Shown here: piece by piece, positions 1 to 7,773 of the stretch | Layout of the letters: the number at the start of each line of letters is the position of its first letter | How positions within the stretch are numbered: the first letter of the stretch is position 1 | Assembly: GCA_028279405.1 (NCBI GenBank) | Contig: JANQNU010000008.1 | Coordinates: 1 to 64,000, forward strand | Length of the DNA: 64,000 nucleotides | Origin: Phycisphaerae bacterium | GTDB lineage: Bacteria; Planctomycetota; Phycisphaerae; UBA1845; Fen-1342 | Direction of reading: 5' to 3' | Program-made: the position numbers and the translations under genes | Notes under the pieces: generated by a model | Told to the model about the DNA's origin: nothing | What the model saw: only the letters and a program-made list of their open reading frames with translations | Databases searched by the model: none

Positions 1-207
1 TTGACTGCTCGCTCGCGCTCGCGGCTCGCATTGGCGCCGCCTGGCTCCGTAACGGCCTACGAGGATCAAACACAACGAGCCCCGAGCGCGAGCGAGGGGG
101 ATGGGAGGGGGAGGAAGCAAGCTCCCTTTGCGAGGCCTGTGTCTACGCCACAGGCCCCGACGCGAACCAAACGCCAAACACAACGAGCCCCGAGCGCGAG
201 CGAGGGG
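1..207. repeat. Intergenic GC-rich palindromic repeat block A
   Basis: This stretch is built from modules that recur across the window. At 1-44 there is a GCTCGCTCGCGCTCGCGG-type module. Two copies of its opposite-strand form (GAGCCCCGAGCGCGAGCGAG) lie near 76-98 and 184-206. A GCAAGCTCC module followed by a CTACGCC-containing hairpin lies near 114-160. An open frame runs through the block, but its translation is the low-complexity Arg/Ala/Pro/Ser-rich product that these repeats give elsewhere, so I do not call a gene. The block precedes dnaX, and its left neighbour lies outside the window. Confidence 0.7.
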
Positions 208-539
208 ACTAGGGAGCCCGAGACCATAGACTCGGCTGTTGCGAAGAAGGCGCACGAAGGGCGCGAACAGATTAGCGAGCCCGCACCCCTCTCGCCTGGG
301 ACCGCGTTCCGGGCATTTCCCGCGGCTGGAAGGGGGGCGGACTTGGCGATACACTCGGCTTGTCTGAGGCGATGAAGGTCGGGCCGGGGCAGTGCGTCGG
401 TCGGACAATGGGTCAGGGCGGGAACGCAGCAGCCCACTCGGCGCGGCCCACGTGCTTCGTAAACCCGGCTGGAGCCTCAGGCATTCTTTTTTCGGACCCC
501 ATTCCGGTTGGCACCCTGTCGCCGGTTGAGTGATCTGAT
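208..539. other. Non-coding stretch upstream of dnaX
   Basis: No convincing gene is visible. The sequence lacks the repeat modules of the preceding block except for short GC-rich runs. It should contain the dnaX promoter and leader, but I see no clear -35/-10 pair, and the bases just before the dnaX ATG show only a weak ribosome binding site. Confidence 0.4.
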
Positions 540-2129
540 ATGGCATACACGGTCCTGGCACGGCGGTACCGCAGCAAGACGTTCGATGAGGTGGTCGGGC
601 AGGGTCCGATTGCAACCACGCTCCAGAACGCGATCGCGGCCGGCCGCATTCATCACGGCTATCTGTTTACGGGCACGCGCGGCGTCGGCAAGACGAGCAT
701 GGCGCGAATTCTGGCGAAGGCCCTGAACTGTCTCAACGCTGACGCGCCGACCGGTACGCCGTGCTCGGCGTGCGATGCGTGCACGGCGATTGCGCAGGGA
801 CAAGACATCGACGTGGTCGAGATCGACGCGGCGAGCCACACCGGGGTCGACCATATTCGCGAATTGCGCAGCAACGCGGCGTATCGGCCGGCGCGATCAC
901 GCTTCAAGATCTACATCATCGACGAAGTGCACATGCTGTCTACAGGAGCGTTCAACGCGCTGCTCAAGACACTCGAGGAGCCGCCCGAGCACGTCAAGTT
1001 CATCCTTGCCACGACCGAGATCCACAAAGTGCCGGCGACGATCCAGAGCCGTTGCCAGCGCTTCAACTTCCGCAACATTGCGCAGGAGGAGATCGCGGCT
1101 GCGCTCGACCGTGTCTGCACCGCGGAGGGTGCGACAACGGACGAACGGGTCGTGCAACGAGTGGCTCGTTTAGCGAACGGATCGATGCGCGACGCGCTGA
1201 GCATCCTCGATCAATTGCTTTCTCTATCGCCAACGAAGGTGACGGCGACGGTTCTGGAGGAGGTTCTGCCGCCGGCGCAGGACGAGCAGCTGGCGGAGTT
1301 GATGCGGCATGCAGCGCAAGGCGAATCCGCGGCTACGCTCCAGATGCTGGATCAGGTCCTGGCAGGCGGACGGGGGCTGGAGGCGCTCTGTACAGATACC
1401 ATCGAGTTGCTGCGAACGCTGATGGTGTTGCGGGTATGCGGGCCGGACAGCGATCTGGTTGACCTGCCGACGGCGATGCGGAAGGACTATGCTGCGCTCG
1501 CCGACCAGTTCGCGGTTTCGCATTACGTGCAGATGATCGCGATGCTCGAGGAATTGCGGCGAAACGTGCGTTTCAGCGGCGCGGGTCGGGCGCTGGCCGA
1601 CGCGCTGATGGTTCGTTTTTCGAAGATGGCTGCCTGGGGTTCGATCGAGACGTTGCTCGGGTCGGCGTCGGACGAAAAAAAAAACGTCCCAGCGCTCGTC
1701 GGTAGTGCTCGAACACACGCCCCAGAACACCCCCCCGAAGCAGCCGGCAGGTCATCACAAACGTTGACGGCGCCGGTCGATGCATCATCGTTGGACGGAG
1801 GGTCCGTCACTCCGCGAGAGATGTCGCCAGACGGCGTGATCACGGAGGCGACAGCCGACGTTGGTTCTCGAGCGCTCTTTTCAGCGGGATTGCCTCCTGC
1901 GGATCATCCGGAATCGGTTTCGGATGCGATGGAAGCGGAGCCTTCCGATGAAGGGCCCGCGCCGGAGGCCCCAACCGAGCGCGTCGCGGTTACGATTAAC
2001 GAGGCCTTACGCCGTCAGATTACCGGGGACGCGCTTGTGCAGCAGGCGCTCGATCTATTCGGCGGTCGGTTGACCAACGTCGTTCGGCGGCAGGCAGCGC
2101 CGACCGTCGGCGACGATGAAACGGAGTAG
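540..2129 (+). CDS. dnaX: DNA polymerase III subunit gamma/tau
   Basis: This is the clamp-loader ATPase that loads the beta sliding clamp during replication. The 529-residue protein starts with the family-typical [11 protein letters not shown]. The Walker A motif GTRGVGKTS is at residues 45-53. The zinc module has C64, C75, C78 and C81, and the Walker B motif IIDEVHML is at about 126-133. Clamp-loader domains II and III run to about residue 370. A Ser/Pro/Ala-rich linker and a short C-terminal segment follow, so this is a compact tau-like form. The stop lies two bases before the ybaB start, the classic dnaX-ybaB arrangement. The recR gene that often follows in bacteria is absent here. Confidence 0.95.
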   Translation: MAYTVLARRYRSKTFDEVVGQGPIATTLQNAIAAGRIHHGYLFTGTRGVGKTSMARILAKALNCLNADAPTGTPCSACDACTAIAQGQDIDVVEIDAASHTGVDHIRELRSNAAYRPARSRFKIYIIDEVHMLSTGAFNALLKTLEEPPEHVKFILATTEIHKVPATIQSRCQRFNFRNIAQEEIAAALDRVCTAEGATTDERVVQRVARLANGSMRDALSILDQLLSLSPTKVTATVLEEVLPPAQDEQLAELMRHAAQGESAATLQMLDQVLAGGRGLEALCTDTIELLRTLMVLRVCGPDSDLVDLPTAMRKDYAALADQFAVSHYVQMIAMLEELRRNVRFSGAGRALADALMVRFSKMAAWGSIETLLGSASDEKKNVPALVGSARTHAPEHPPEAAGRSSQTLTAPVDASSLDGGSVTPREMSPDGVITEATADVGSRALFSAGLPPADHPESVSDAMEAEPSDEGPAPEAPTERVAVTINEALRRQITGDALVQQALDLFGGRLTNVVRRQAAPTVGDDETE

Positions 2130-2131
2130 CC

Positions 2132-2467
2132 ATGCTGGGCAATATCGGACAAATCGCGTCGCTGTTGAAGAACAGCGGCAAGATCCGCGAACGCGTCGAA
2201 GAAGTGAAGCGCCGGCTCGATGAGGCGCGGTTCGAGGGAGAGGCGGGAGCGGGCCAGGTGCGCGCAATCGTCGACGGCAAGGGCGAGCTGATGCGCCTTA
2301 CGCTCGAACCGCAGCTCGTCGCGGACGGGGATCGCGAACTGATCGAGGAACTGGTCGTTGCCGCGGTGCGCAGTGCCGTCGTCAAGAGCCGTGAGGGCGC
2401 CCAGCGCGAGATGCAGGCCGCCGCCAACGAACTGGGGCTACCCGCGTTGCCCGACATGTTTGGGTAG
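2132..2467 (+). CDS. ybaB: YbaB/EbfC family nucleoid-associated protein
   Basis: This 111-residue protein belongs to the small dimeric DNA-binding family often encoded next to dnaX. It has the usual layout: an N-terminal helix with charged residues (KIRERVEEVKRRL), a central beta region (GAGQVRAIVDGKGELMRLTL), and a C-terminal helical segment ending in LPALPDMFG. The N-terminus is unusual in opening with a short hydrophobic LGNIGQIASLLKN stretch. It is almost certainly co-transcribed with dnaX, with two bases between the genes. Homologues bind DNA and influence nucleoid structure or recombination; its specific role here is not shown by the sequence. Confidence 0.9.
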   Translation: MLGNIGQIASLLKNSGKIRERVEEVKRRLDEARFEGEAGAGQVRAIVDGKGELMRLTLEPQLVADGDRELIEELVVAAVRSAVVKSREGAQREMQAAANELGLPALPDMFG

Positions 2468-2827
2468 CTCGATACGCTCCGTAGTAAACTACAATCGCTA
2501 CCGTCGCGCGCCAGCGCCGTAACCAAAGGGTGGCTTGTCCGCCAATGTTCGGGCCATGCGCTAATCAAAGGGTGGGGCGTCCCGCCCGCCATTGACCGCT
2601 CGCCATCGAACCGTTCGCTCGCACTCGCGGCTCACACTGGCGCCCGCCGCGAAACAACGTGCCCCGAGCCCAAGCGAGGGGATCGAGGGGCGCGGGTCGA
2701 AAATGGTGCCCCACCCTTCTAGGGTGGGGACATGTTTCGGGAAGCAAGTTGATGTGTCCCCCAGGGTTCAACCCTGGGGCACCAAGCCGCCGGTCCTTGG
2801 CGCGCGTCCATTTCCTACTGCTCCGTC
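2468..2827. repeat. Intergenic palindromic repeat block B (convergent junction)
   Basis: This block fills the gap between the 3' ends of ybaB and the SulP gene. It contains a GGCGTCCCGCCCGCC-type module near 2575 and a GCTCGC-rich module near 2600-2690. A composite element at 2709-2779 consists of two perfect hairpins: 9-bp arms with a TCT loop at 2709-2729, and 10-bp arms around one base at 2759-2779. A linker of about 29 bp joins them. The same composite occurs in the opposite orientation at 14080-14152 and 55258-55329. No gene is visible. Confidence 0.8.
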
Positions 2828-4576
2828 TCAGCTGGTCGGCGCAGCTTCGGCGGAGGGCTTCTGCGTTCCCGTTGGCGCCGTCAGGGTCGCCGCATTCGCG
2901 CTGCCTTCGACGAGCGGGCGGTCCTGTCGGAAACGGGCGGTCAGGTTGTCCCAGTCGATCATCAATCGACCGCCGGTGGCGTGGTGCTGACGCTCCCACT
3001 GCATAAGCAGGTCCAGGCACGCATGATCGATGTAGTCGAGGTGCTCGAAGTGCACGTGCAGCTCCGTATTGGGCGGCACCTCTTCGAGCTTCGACGCCAG
3101 CAGCGGTAGACGCACAATCGTTGCGGCGCCGTTCAGGTACAGCGTGGTTCGCTGAGTCTTCGGGTCGATCTCCAAACGCACGACCAGATGGCTGAACGTA
3201 TACAGCAGTTTGGCCAGAGATAATCCGACGCCGATCAGCACGCCGGTGAGCAGGTCGATCGTGACGACGCCGACCACCGTGGCAACGTAGATCGCGAATT
3301 CGCTACGACCGTAGCTGAGCAAGGACTTCATCGCCTTGACGTTGACCAACTTGTAGCCGGTGAACACCAGGATCGCCGCCAGAGTTGCCGTCGGGATCAT
3401 CTTCAAGACCCACGGCAGTGCAGCCACGAAGATCAGCAGCCACGCGCCGTGCAGGATCGCGGAAGCGCGGGTCTTGGCGCCGGCCGCGACGTTGGCGCTA
3501 CTGCGGACGATGACGCCGGTCATCGGCAGACCGCCGACGAACCCGCAGATCGTATTGCCAACGCCTTGGGCCATGAGCTCACGGTCATATCGCGTACGCG
3601 GGCCGGTGTGCATCTGATCCACCGCCGTTGCGCAAAGTAGCGTTTCCGCGCTCGCGACCAGTGCCATCCCCAGTGCGGCGAGAATGATCGATCCGCTGAG
3701 CGCGCCCTGCAAATCGGCCCACGTCGGCACCTCGATGGACTGCAGCAGGTTGCTCGGAACGTCGACCCGATTGATCTCGAGCCCGAAGACCGTTGCCGCG
3801 GCCGTACCCAATACCACCGCCAGCAGTGGCGCCGGGATCAGTCGCAGCTTCTTCGGCGCACCCACCTGCCAGACGATAATGGCAATAATGGTCAGCAGCC
3901 CGATCCCCGCCGCCTGCCGATGCGCGGCCTGGGTGTGCTCCCGGGGTGGCCCGGTAGTCGATCCGCCGTGAACGACGGCCGGCGCTTCGTCCGTTGACGC
4001 AGCCGGCGAGCCCTCCTGCGCCATGGCGGGCGAGTCCTCTGACGACTCGTTCGCCCCGTCGTGGCCTGCGGGATCGATCCCTTTCCAGATGGCCCCGGGA
4101 ATTGTGATGAGGTTTTGGACGCCGCTGCCTTTCGGGGCGTCGTCGACCATCACATGGAACTGACTCGCGAAGATCAAGATGCCGATCCCGGCGAGCATGC
4201 CCTGAATGACCGCCGGCGAGACGGCACGGAACCATTGGCCGAGCTTGAGGATGCCCGCTGTCAGTTGGATCAGGCCGGCGAGCAGCACGATCACGCCCAA
4301 TACGGCGATACCGTGCTCGTGAATGAGTTCGTAAACGATCACGGCCAAGCCCGCTGCGGGACCGCTGACCTGCAATGGCGAGCCGGCAAACCAGCCCACG
4401 ATCAGGCCGCCAACGATGCCGGTGATCAGTCCCGCGGCTGGCGGTGCACCCGACGCAATTGCGATACCCATACACAGCGGTAATGCGACCAGGAAGACCA
4501 CGATCGAGGCGACGAAGTCCTTTTGAACGGTGCTGCCGGCTTGACCGGCCTCCACTGATTGCGTCTGGGTATTCAC
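2828..4576 (-). CDS. SulP family inorganic anion transporter (sulfate or bicarbonate permease)
   Basis: This 582-residue integral membrane protein has the SulP fold: an N-terminal signature near residues 25-80 (VVFLVALPLCMGIAIASG, then SPLQVSGPAAGL), multiple membrane spans, and a C-terminal STAS domain from about residue 450. A hydrophilic insertion of about 50 residues rich in Ser, Glu, Ala and Gly sits between membrane segments near residues 170-220, which is unusual. The start is a GTG preceded by GGAG at suitable spacing. Immediately upstream on the same strand lies a decayed beta-carbonic anhydrase. In this family such pairing usually indicates bicarbonate rather than sulfate as substrate. 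Substrate is therefore an inference from context. Confidence 0.9.
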   Translation of the reverse strand: MNTQTQSVEAGQAGSTVQKDFVASIVVFLVALPLCMGIAIASGAPPAAGLITGIVGGLIVGWFAGSPLQVSGPAAGLAVIVYELIHEHGIAVLGVIVLLAGLIQLTAGILKLGQWFRAVSPAVIQGMLAGIGILIFASQFHVMVDDAPKGSGVQNLITIPGAIWKGIDPAGHDGANESSEDSPAMAQEGSPAASTDEAPAVVHGGSTTGPPREHTQAAHRQAAGIGLLTIIAIIVWQVGAPKKLRLIPAPLLAVVLGTAAATVFGLEINRVDVPSNLLQSIEVPTWADLQGALSGSIILAALGMALVASAETLLCATAVDQMHTGPRTRYDRELMAQGVGNTICGFVGGLPMTGVIVRSSANVAAGAKTRASAILHGAWLLIFVAALPWVLKMIPTATLAAILVFTGYKLVNVKAMKSLLSYGRSEFAIYVATVVGVVTIDLLTGVLIGVGLSLAKLLYTFSHLVVRLEIDPKTQRTTLYLNGAATIVRLPLLASKLEEVPPNTELHVHFEHLDYIDHACLDLLMQWERQHHATGGRLMIDWDNLTARFRQDRPLVEGSANAATLTAPTGTQKPSAEAAPTS

Positions 4577-4668
4577 GATGATGTCTCCAGTGCGAACTCA
4601 CCGCGACAGTTCGCGTAGTGTCGAATAAGCGGTGAACAACCTTCAGTCAGATGAGTCGCCCGCGGCAA

Positions 4669-4852
4669 TCACGCCAGACCGGTCGCGACCAGCGGAACGA
4701 ACCGGTCGCCCCGCGAATTGTCGTTCAGATCCTCTGGACTCGATGTGGTAGACCCACCCCTGTAACGTCGGCTGACCCGAATCGAGCGCGACGTGATCCG
4801 GAAAGACGTTCTGTCGAAAGGCTGCGACGCCTTGATCGATCTTATCGAACAT
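4669..4852 (-). pseudogene. Beta-carbonic anhydrase remnant (internal deletion plus frameshift)
   Basis: The translation opens MFDKIDQGVAAFRQNVFPDH, which resembles the N-terminus of beta-carbonic anhydrases. It then jumps directly to LQGWVYHIES, which resembles their C-terminus. The zinc-binding and catalytic core, normally about 150 residues between these points, is missing. After HIES the expected ending continues in another frame (EDLNDNSRGDRFVPL), so a small frameshift follows the deletion. The surviving reading frame runs on to 4643 without homology. A good ribosome binding site (GAAAGGAAG) still precedes the ATG. It lies 66-90 bp upstream of the SulP gene, a common CA/SulP pairing. Family assignment is by eye and should be treated as probable. 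Confidence 0.55.
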
Positions 4853-4996
4853 TGGCTTCCTTTCGAGAAAGGAGTCAGTCCTATCTTGCCGTTCGTGACC
4901 CGCTTCCCCTCGTCGACAACAGCATCCAGCGAGAATCGAACAGCGCGAATACTCAGTTTTGATACGAATGACGGACTACCCGGTCGGGCGTCCGCT

Positions 4997-5311
4997 TCAA
5001 CAGCGGAGCGGCGATCCGCAGCCGTTATGCGAGGTGAAAGCGCGCAGCGCCGGATCGCTCTTACAGCGTTGGGCGTGACACTGGCCAGAGAAGTTGACCC
5101 GTAGCCCAACCGGCCCCCAAGCTTCCAACCGACGACCCCCAACCGCGCCGCCGGAGCGCGGTGCCACCACATGATGAACGGACTCGATCTCCTTCACGGC
5201 ACCCGACGTCTCTGATTCGACACTTGCCGACCGGTACCCGCCGTGCAACGCGACAAGCGCCGCCAAGAGCGTGATCCATGAACGCGCAAGCTGATCGATC
5301 CGAAACGCCAT
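4997..5311 (-). CDS. Small hypothetical protein, 104 residues
   Basis: I do not recognise this protein. It begins MAFRIDQLARSWITLLAALV, which suggests one N-terminal membrane segment or uncleaved signal. A Gly/Arg/Ser-rich body with three cysteines near the end follows. Support for a real gene is an AGGA ribosome binding site seven bases before the ATG and an operator-like palindrome 29 bp upstream. Against it, composition in the C-terminal half looks like ordinary high-GC translation. It lies upstream of the carbonic anhydrase remnant and SulP on the same strand, so it may be the first gene of that decaying operon. The rest of the 4577-5426 interval shows no other gene. Confidence 0.3.
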   Translation of the reverse strand: MAFRIDQLARSWITLLAALVALHGGYRSASVESETSGAVKEIESVHHVVAPRSGGAVGGRRLEAWGPVGLRVNFSGQCHAQRCKSDPALRAFTSHNGCGSPLRC

Positions 5312-5339
5312 GCTGATCCTGATATCGAGAGGTTCGTCT

Positions 5340-5362
5340 TTTGGTACCAGATTAGTACCAAA
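5340..5362. promoter_or_regulatory. Operator-like inverted repeat
   Basis: Two perfect 8-bp arms (TTTGGTAC and GTACCAAA) are separated by 7 bp. The site is AT-richer than its surroundings and lies just upstream of the 104-residue reading frame on the minus strand, near a plausible -10 region. Its size suits a dimeric repressor such as an Rrf2- or MarR-type protein. The cognate regulator is not identifiable here. Confidence 0.4.
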
Positions 5363-5426
5363 TAGTCGATTTTAGACCAATTTCACCGACGGGCAAGTCG
5401 GGTCGACAAAATCGCACGACCGACGC

Positions 5427-6347
5427 TTACCGCGCGCCACGTGCCGTCCGACGCCGATTGTTTCCGCGTTTGACAGGCGGGTGACTGACGAGGCCCAGTA
5501 GGCGATAGGCGAGCTTGGCTGCAAGAAACTCCGTAACCGTACTCGGCGGCAGCGGGCGGACTTCGACGATGTCGGCCGCGACGATTGTTCGCCGCGCTGC
5601 GACGGCAGCGAGCAGGTCGACGACCTGATACCACCCGAGTCCTCCAGGTTCCGGCGTTCCCGTTCCGGGTGCATAAGCGGGATCGAAGCCGTCGATGTCG
5701 ATCGTGACATAAACGGAATCCGTCAGCGGCTCGATGGCGCGTTCGATCCAGTCCGTTGTTTCATGGCAGGTGCGTGCCGCCACGATTGGCTTGTGCTCCC
5801 GGCGGATGAACCGGGCTTCGGCGGCGGAGTAGTTCCGGATACCGACGCCGACAGCCGGCACGCCCTGCTCGTGAATGCGGCGCATGACGCATGCATGGCT
5901 GAACGCGGAACCCTGATAGCGATCGCGCAGGTCCGCGTGCGCATCGATCTGAAGCACGCTGAGCTGCTTGTGCCGGGTTCTAACGGCACGGACGAGCGCC
6001 GCGGAAATGCTGTGTTCGCCACCAAGCGCGAGCAGAAACTTCCCGTCGCGCACAATGCCGCGGGCAGTATCGAAGATGCGTCGATGCATTTGTTCGGGGC
6101 CGCGCACGTCGGGTTCGATGGCGGTCAGCGTTGCAACCCCGCGCGTTACGGATTCACGCGCCAGTTCGTCGTCGTAAAGTTCCACCTGCTGTGAGGCGGT
6201 AATGATGGCGCGCGGTCCTTCGCGCGTGCCGACGCCGAAGCTGGTCGTTGCGTCGTACGGGATCGGGAGAACCGCGAACCGAGCGTCCTCATATGCGGCG
6301 TCCGTCGTCGGCAAACCGAGGAAGTTGTCGGGGATCGCGTGTGCCAT
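5427..6347 (-). CDS. speB: Agmatinase (agmatine ureohydrolase)
   Basis: The enzyme hydrolyses agmatine to putrescine and urea with a binuclear manganese centre. The 306-residue protein has all the ureohydrolase signatures: GGEHS at 109-113, DAHADLRD at 135-142 and DIDGFDPAYAPG at 217-228, which supply the metal-binding His and Asp residues. Length matches the family. It lies 58 bp downstream of the pyruvoyl-dependent arginine decarboxylase on the same strand. Together the two genes form a complete arginine to agmatine to putrescine pathway. Confidence 0.95.
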   Translation of the reverse strand: MAHAIPDNFLGLPTTDAAYEDARFAVLPIPYDATTSFGVGTREGPRAIITASQQVELYDDELARESVTRGVATLTAIEPDVRGPEQMHRRIFDTARGIVRDGKFLLALGGEHSISAALVRAVRTRHKQLSVLQIDAHADLRDRYQGSAFSHACVMRRIHEQGVPAVGVGIRNYSAAEARFIRREHKPIVAARTCHETTDWIERAIEPLTDSVYVTIDIDGFDPAYAPGTGTPEPGGLGWYQVVDLLAAVAARRTIVAADIVEVRPLPPSTVTEFLAAKLAYRLLGLVSHPPVKRGNNRRRTARGAR

Positions 6348-6405
6348 GTGTACGTTCCGTCCCGGCTCTCGATGGGGGATGCTGCCTCAGGTGTCGCGGT
6401 CGGGC

Positions 6406-6957
6406 TCAATCGAAGACGAAGATTGCGGCGGAGACGACGGTGGTCCACAGCCCGTTCTTGTCGCCCTCCGCAGTCTGGACGTATGCTCGCGTCTTGACGA
6501 TCTCGCCGCTCATCTTGTACACCTCGCGCCGCGCGTCGTAGTCGGCATCCGCGTCGAAGTCGATGTCGAGGGTCGTGGCCAGCATGCTGGCGGCCATGTC
6601 CTCGACGTAGTCGGCCATGCGTTTTTCCTGCATGCCGAATCCGTGGTGTTCGGAAATGTATCCATACTGCTCGCCGCGCGCTGGGATCGCGAGACCGATG
6701 CCCGCGCCCACCAGGCGGTTGGGCTCGTTGGTGCGTTCTTCGGCCATGACGCAGTAGACGATGGACCCGGGTTTCAGCCGACGCAGTCCGACCGAGCGCG
6801 TCACGATCTTGCAGCTCGGAGGGAAGATGCTGGAGACTTTTACCAGATTGAACTTCTCGATCTTGGCGGCCCGCAACGCTTTCTCGAATGATTCGAGGTT
6901 ATTCTTGTGCTTGCCGACGCCGCGGGTGAAAAAGGCCCGCGTAGGGACTACGTTCAT
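6406..6957 (-). CDS. pdaD: Pyruvoyl-dependent arginine decarboxylase
   Basis: This enzyme decarboxylates arginine to agmatine using a pyruvoyl group made by self-cleavage. The 183-residue proenzyme matches the family in length. Its cleavage site is the Ser-Ser pair in NLVKVSSIFPPSCK, at residues 42-43. Other family features are the N-terminal PTRAFFTRGVGKHKNNLESFE block and the late GDKNGLWTTVVSAA block. I chose the ATG at 6957 rather than an upstream GTG because AAGGAGGTG lies six bases before it. The gene is followed by agmatinase. The family is best known from archaea and chlamydiae and also occurs in planctomycetes. Confidence 0.95.
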   Translation of the reverse strand: MNVVPTRAFFTRGVGKHKNNLESFEKALRAAKIEKFNLVKVSSIFPPSCKIVTRSVGLRRLKPGSIVYCVMAEERTNEPNRLVGAGIGLAIPARGEQYGYISEHHGFGMQEKRMADYVEDMAASMLATTLDIDFDADADYDARREVYKMSGEIVKTRAYVQTAEGDKNGLWTTVVSAAIFVFD

Positions 6958-7102
6958 TCGCACCTCCTTACTGGCTGGGGTCTATCGTGCGGCGCGCTCG
7001 AACCGCCGAACGAACCGACGACAAGGGGCCGGAGTATACACGCTGGCCGCGCGGCACAATACCGCCTGAGCCGGATTTGGAGCGACGATTCGATGCGGTC
7101 GG

Positions 7103-7696
7103 TCAGGCACCCTCGGCGGGCCGGACGAACCGCGAGAGGTAGACGGCCTCGGCCTCGAACTCCGCGTGCGTGGCGCAGGTCTCCGCGATTGCAAGGCGGG
7201 TGAATGCGACGAGCTTCCGACGGGCACGCCAGACGCGCGTCCGATCCTGTTTGTCGCCGACCAGGTGCCGCTGCAAGGTTGCGTACGCGTCGGGCGCTTC
7301 GGCCTGTAGCCGATCGAACGCCAAACCGAGCAGGCACATCGCCCATTCCCGATCGAAGGTGTCGTCACGGGCATCGTTCGGATCGGCAGGGTCGGCGTCG
7401 AGGCTGGCGGGCGTGGGCTTCGCTTGTCGATAGCGGTCCGCAATCACGCGCTTGGTGATTGTCAGCAGCAGGCTCCGGAACCGTCCCCGTTCCGGGTCCG
7501 CGCTACGCAGCACATTGCCGCTCAACACCCGCACGAAGACGTCCTGGCAGACGTCCTCGGCGTCCGCGCCCAGGCCGCGTTTCCGCAGAAACGCGAGGAT
7601 CGCCGGCCGGTATCGGCGTGCCAGCCGATCGAGCGCGGCATGATCGGCCGAGCCGGCCTCGCGGATCGTCGACCAGACCGTCGTCGGGAACATCAA
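7103..7696 (-). CDS. ECF-type RNA polymerase sigma factor
   Basis: The 197-residue protein is a sigma-70 family factor with region 2 near residues 25-90. Visible features are RYRPAILAFLRKRGLGADAE, the core-binding DVCQDVFVRVL and the promoter-melting FRSLLLTITKRVIADRYRQ. The C-terminal half contains a less clear region 4. The gene is divergent from a Ser/Thr kinase gene 77 bp away, an arrangement common in planctomycetes, where kinases are thought to control partner ECF factors. No anti-sigma factor is adjacent. The partnership is inferred from position. Confidence 0.85.
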   Translation of the reverse strand: MMFPTTVWSTIREAGSADHAALDRLARRYRPAILAFLRKRGLGADAEDVCQDVFVRVLSGNVLRSADPERGRFRSLLLTITKRVIADRYRQAKPTPASLDADPADPNDARDDTFDREWAMCLLGLAFDRLQAEAPDAYATLQRHLVGDKQDRTRVWRARRKLVAFTRLAIAETCATHAEFEAEAVYLSRFVRPAEGA

Positions 7697-7773
7697 TGAC
7701 CGTCGCCCGAGGGGCGCACCCGCAAAGAAAGTTGTACGTGGAAGACGTTCAAAGCCGTTATAGTTTAACCCGC

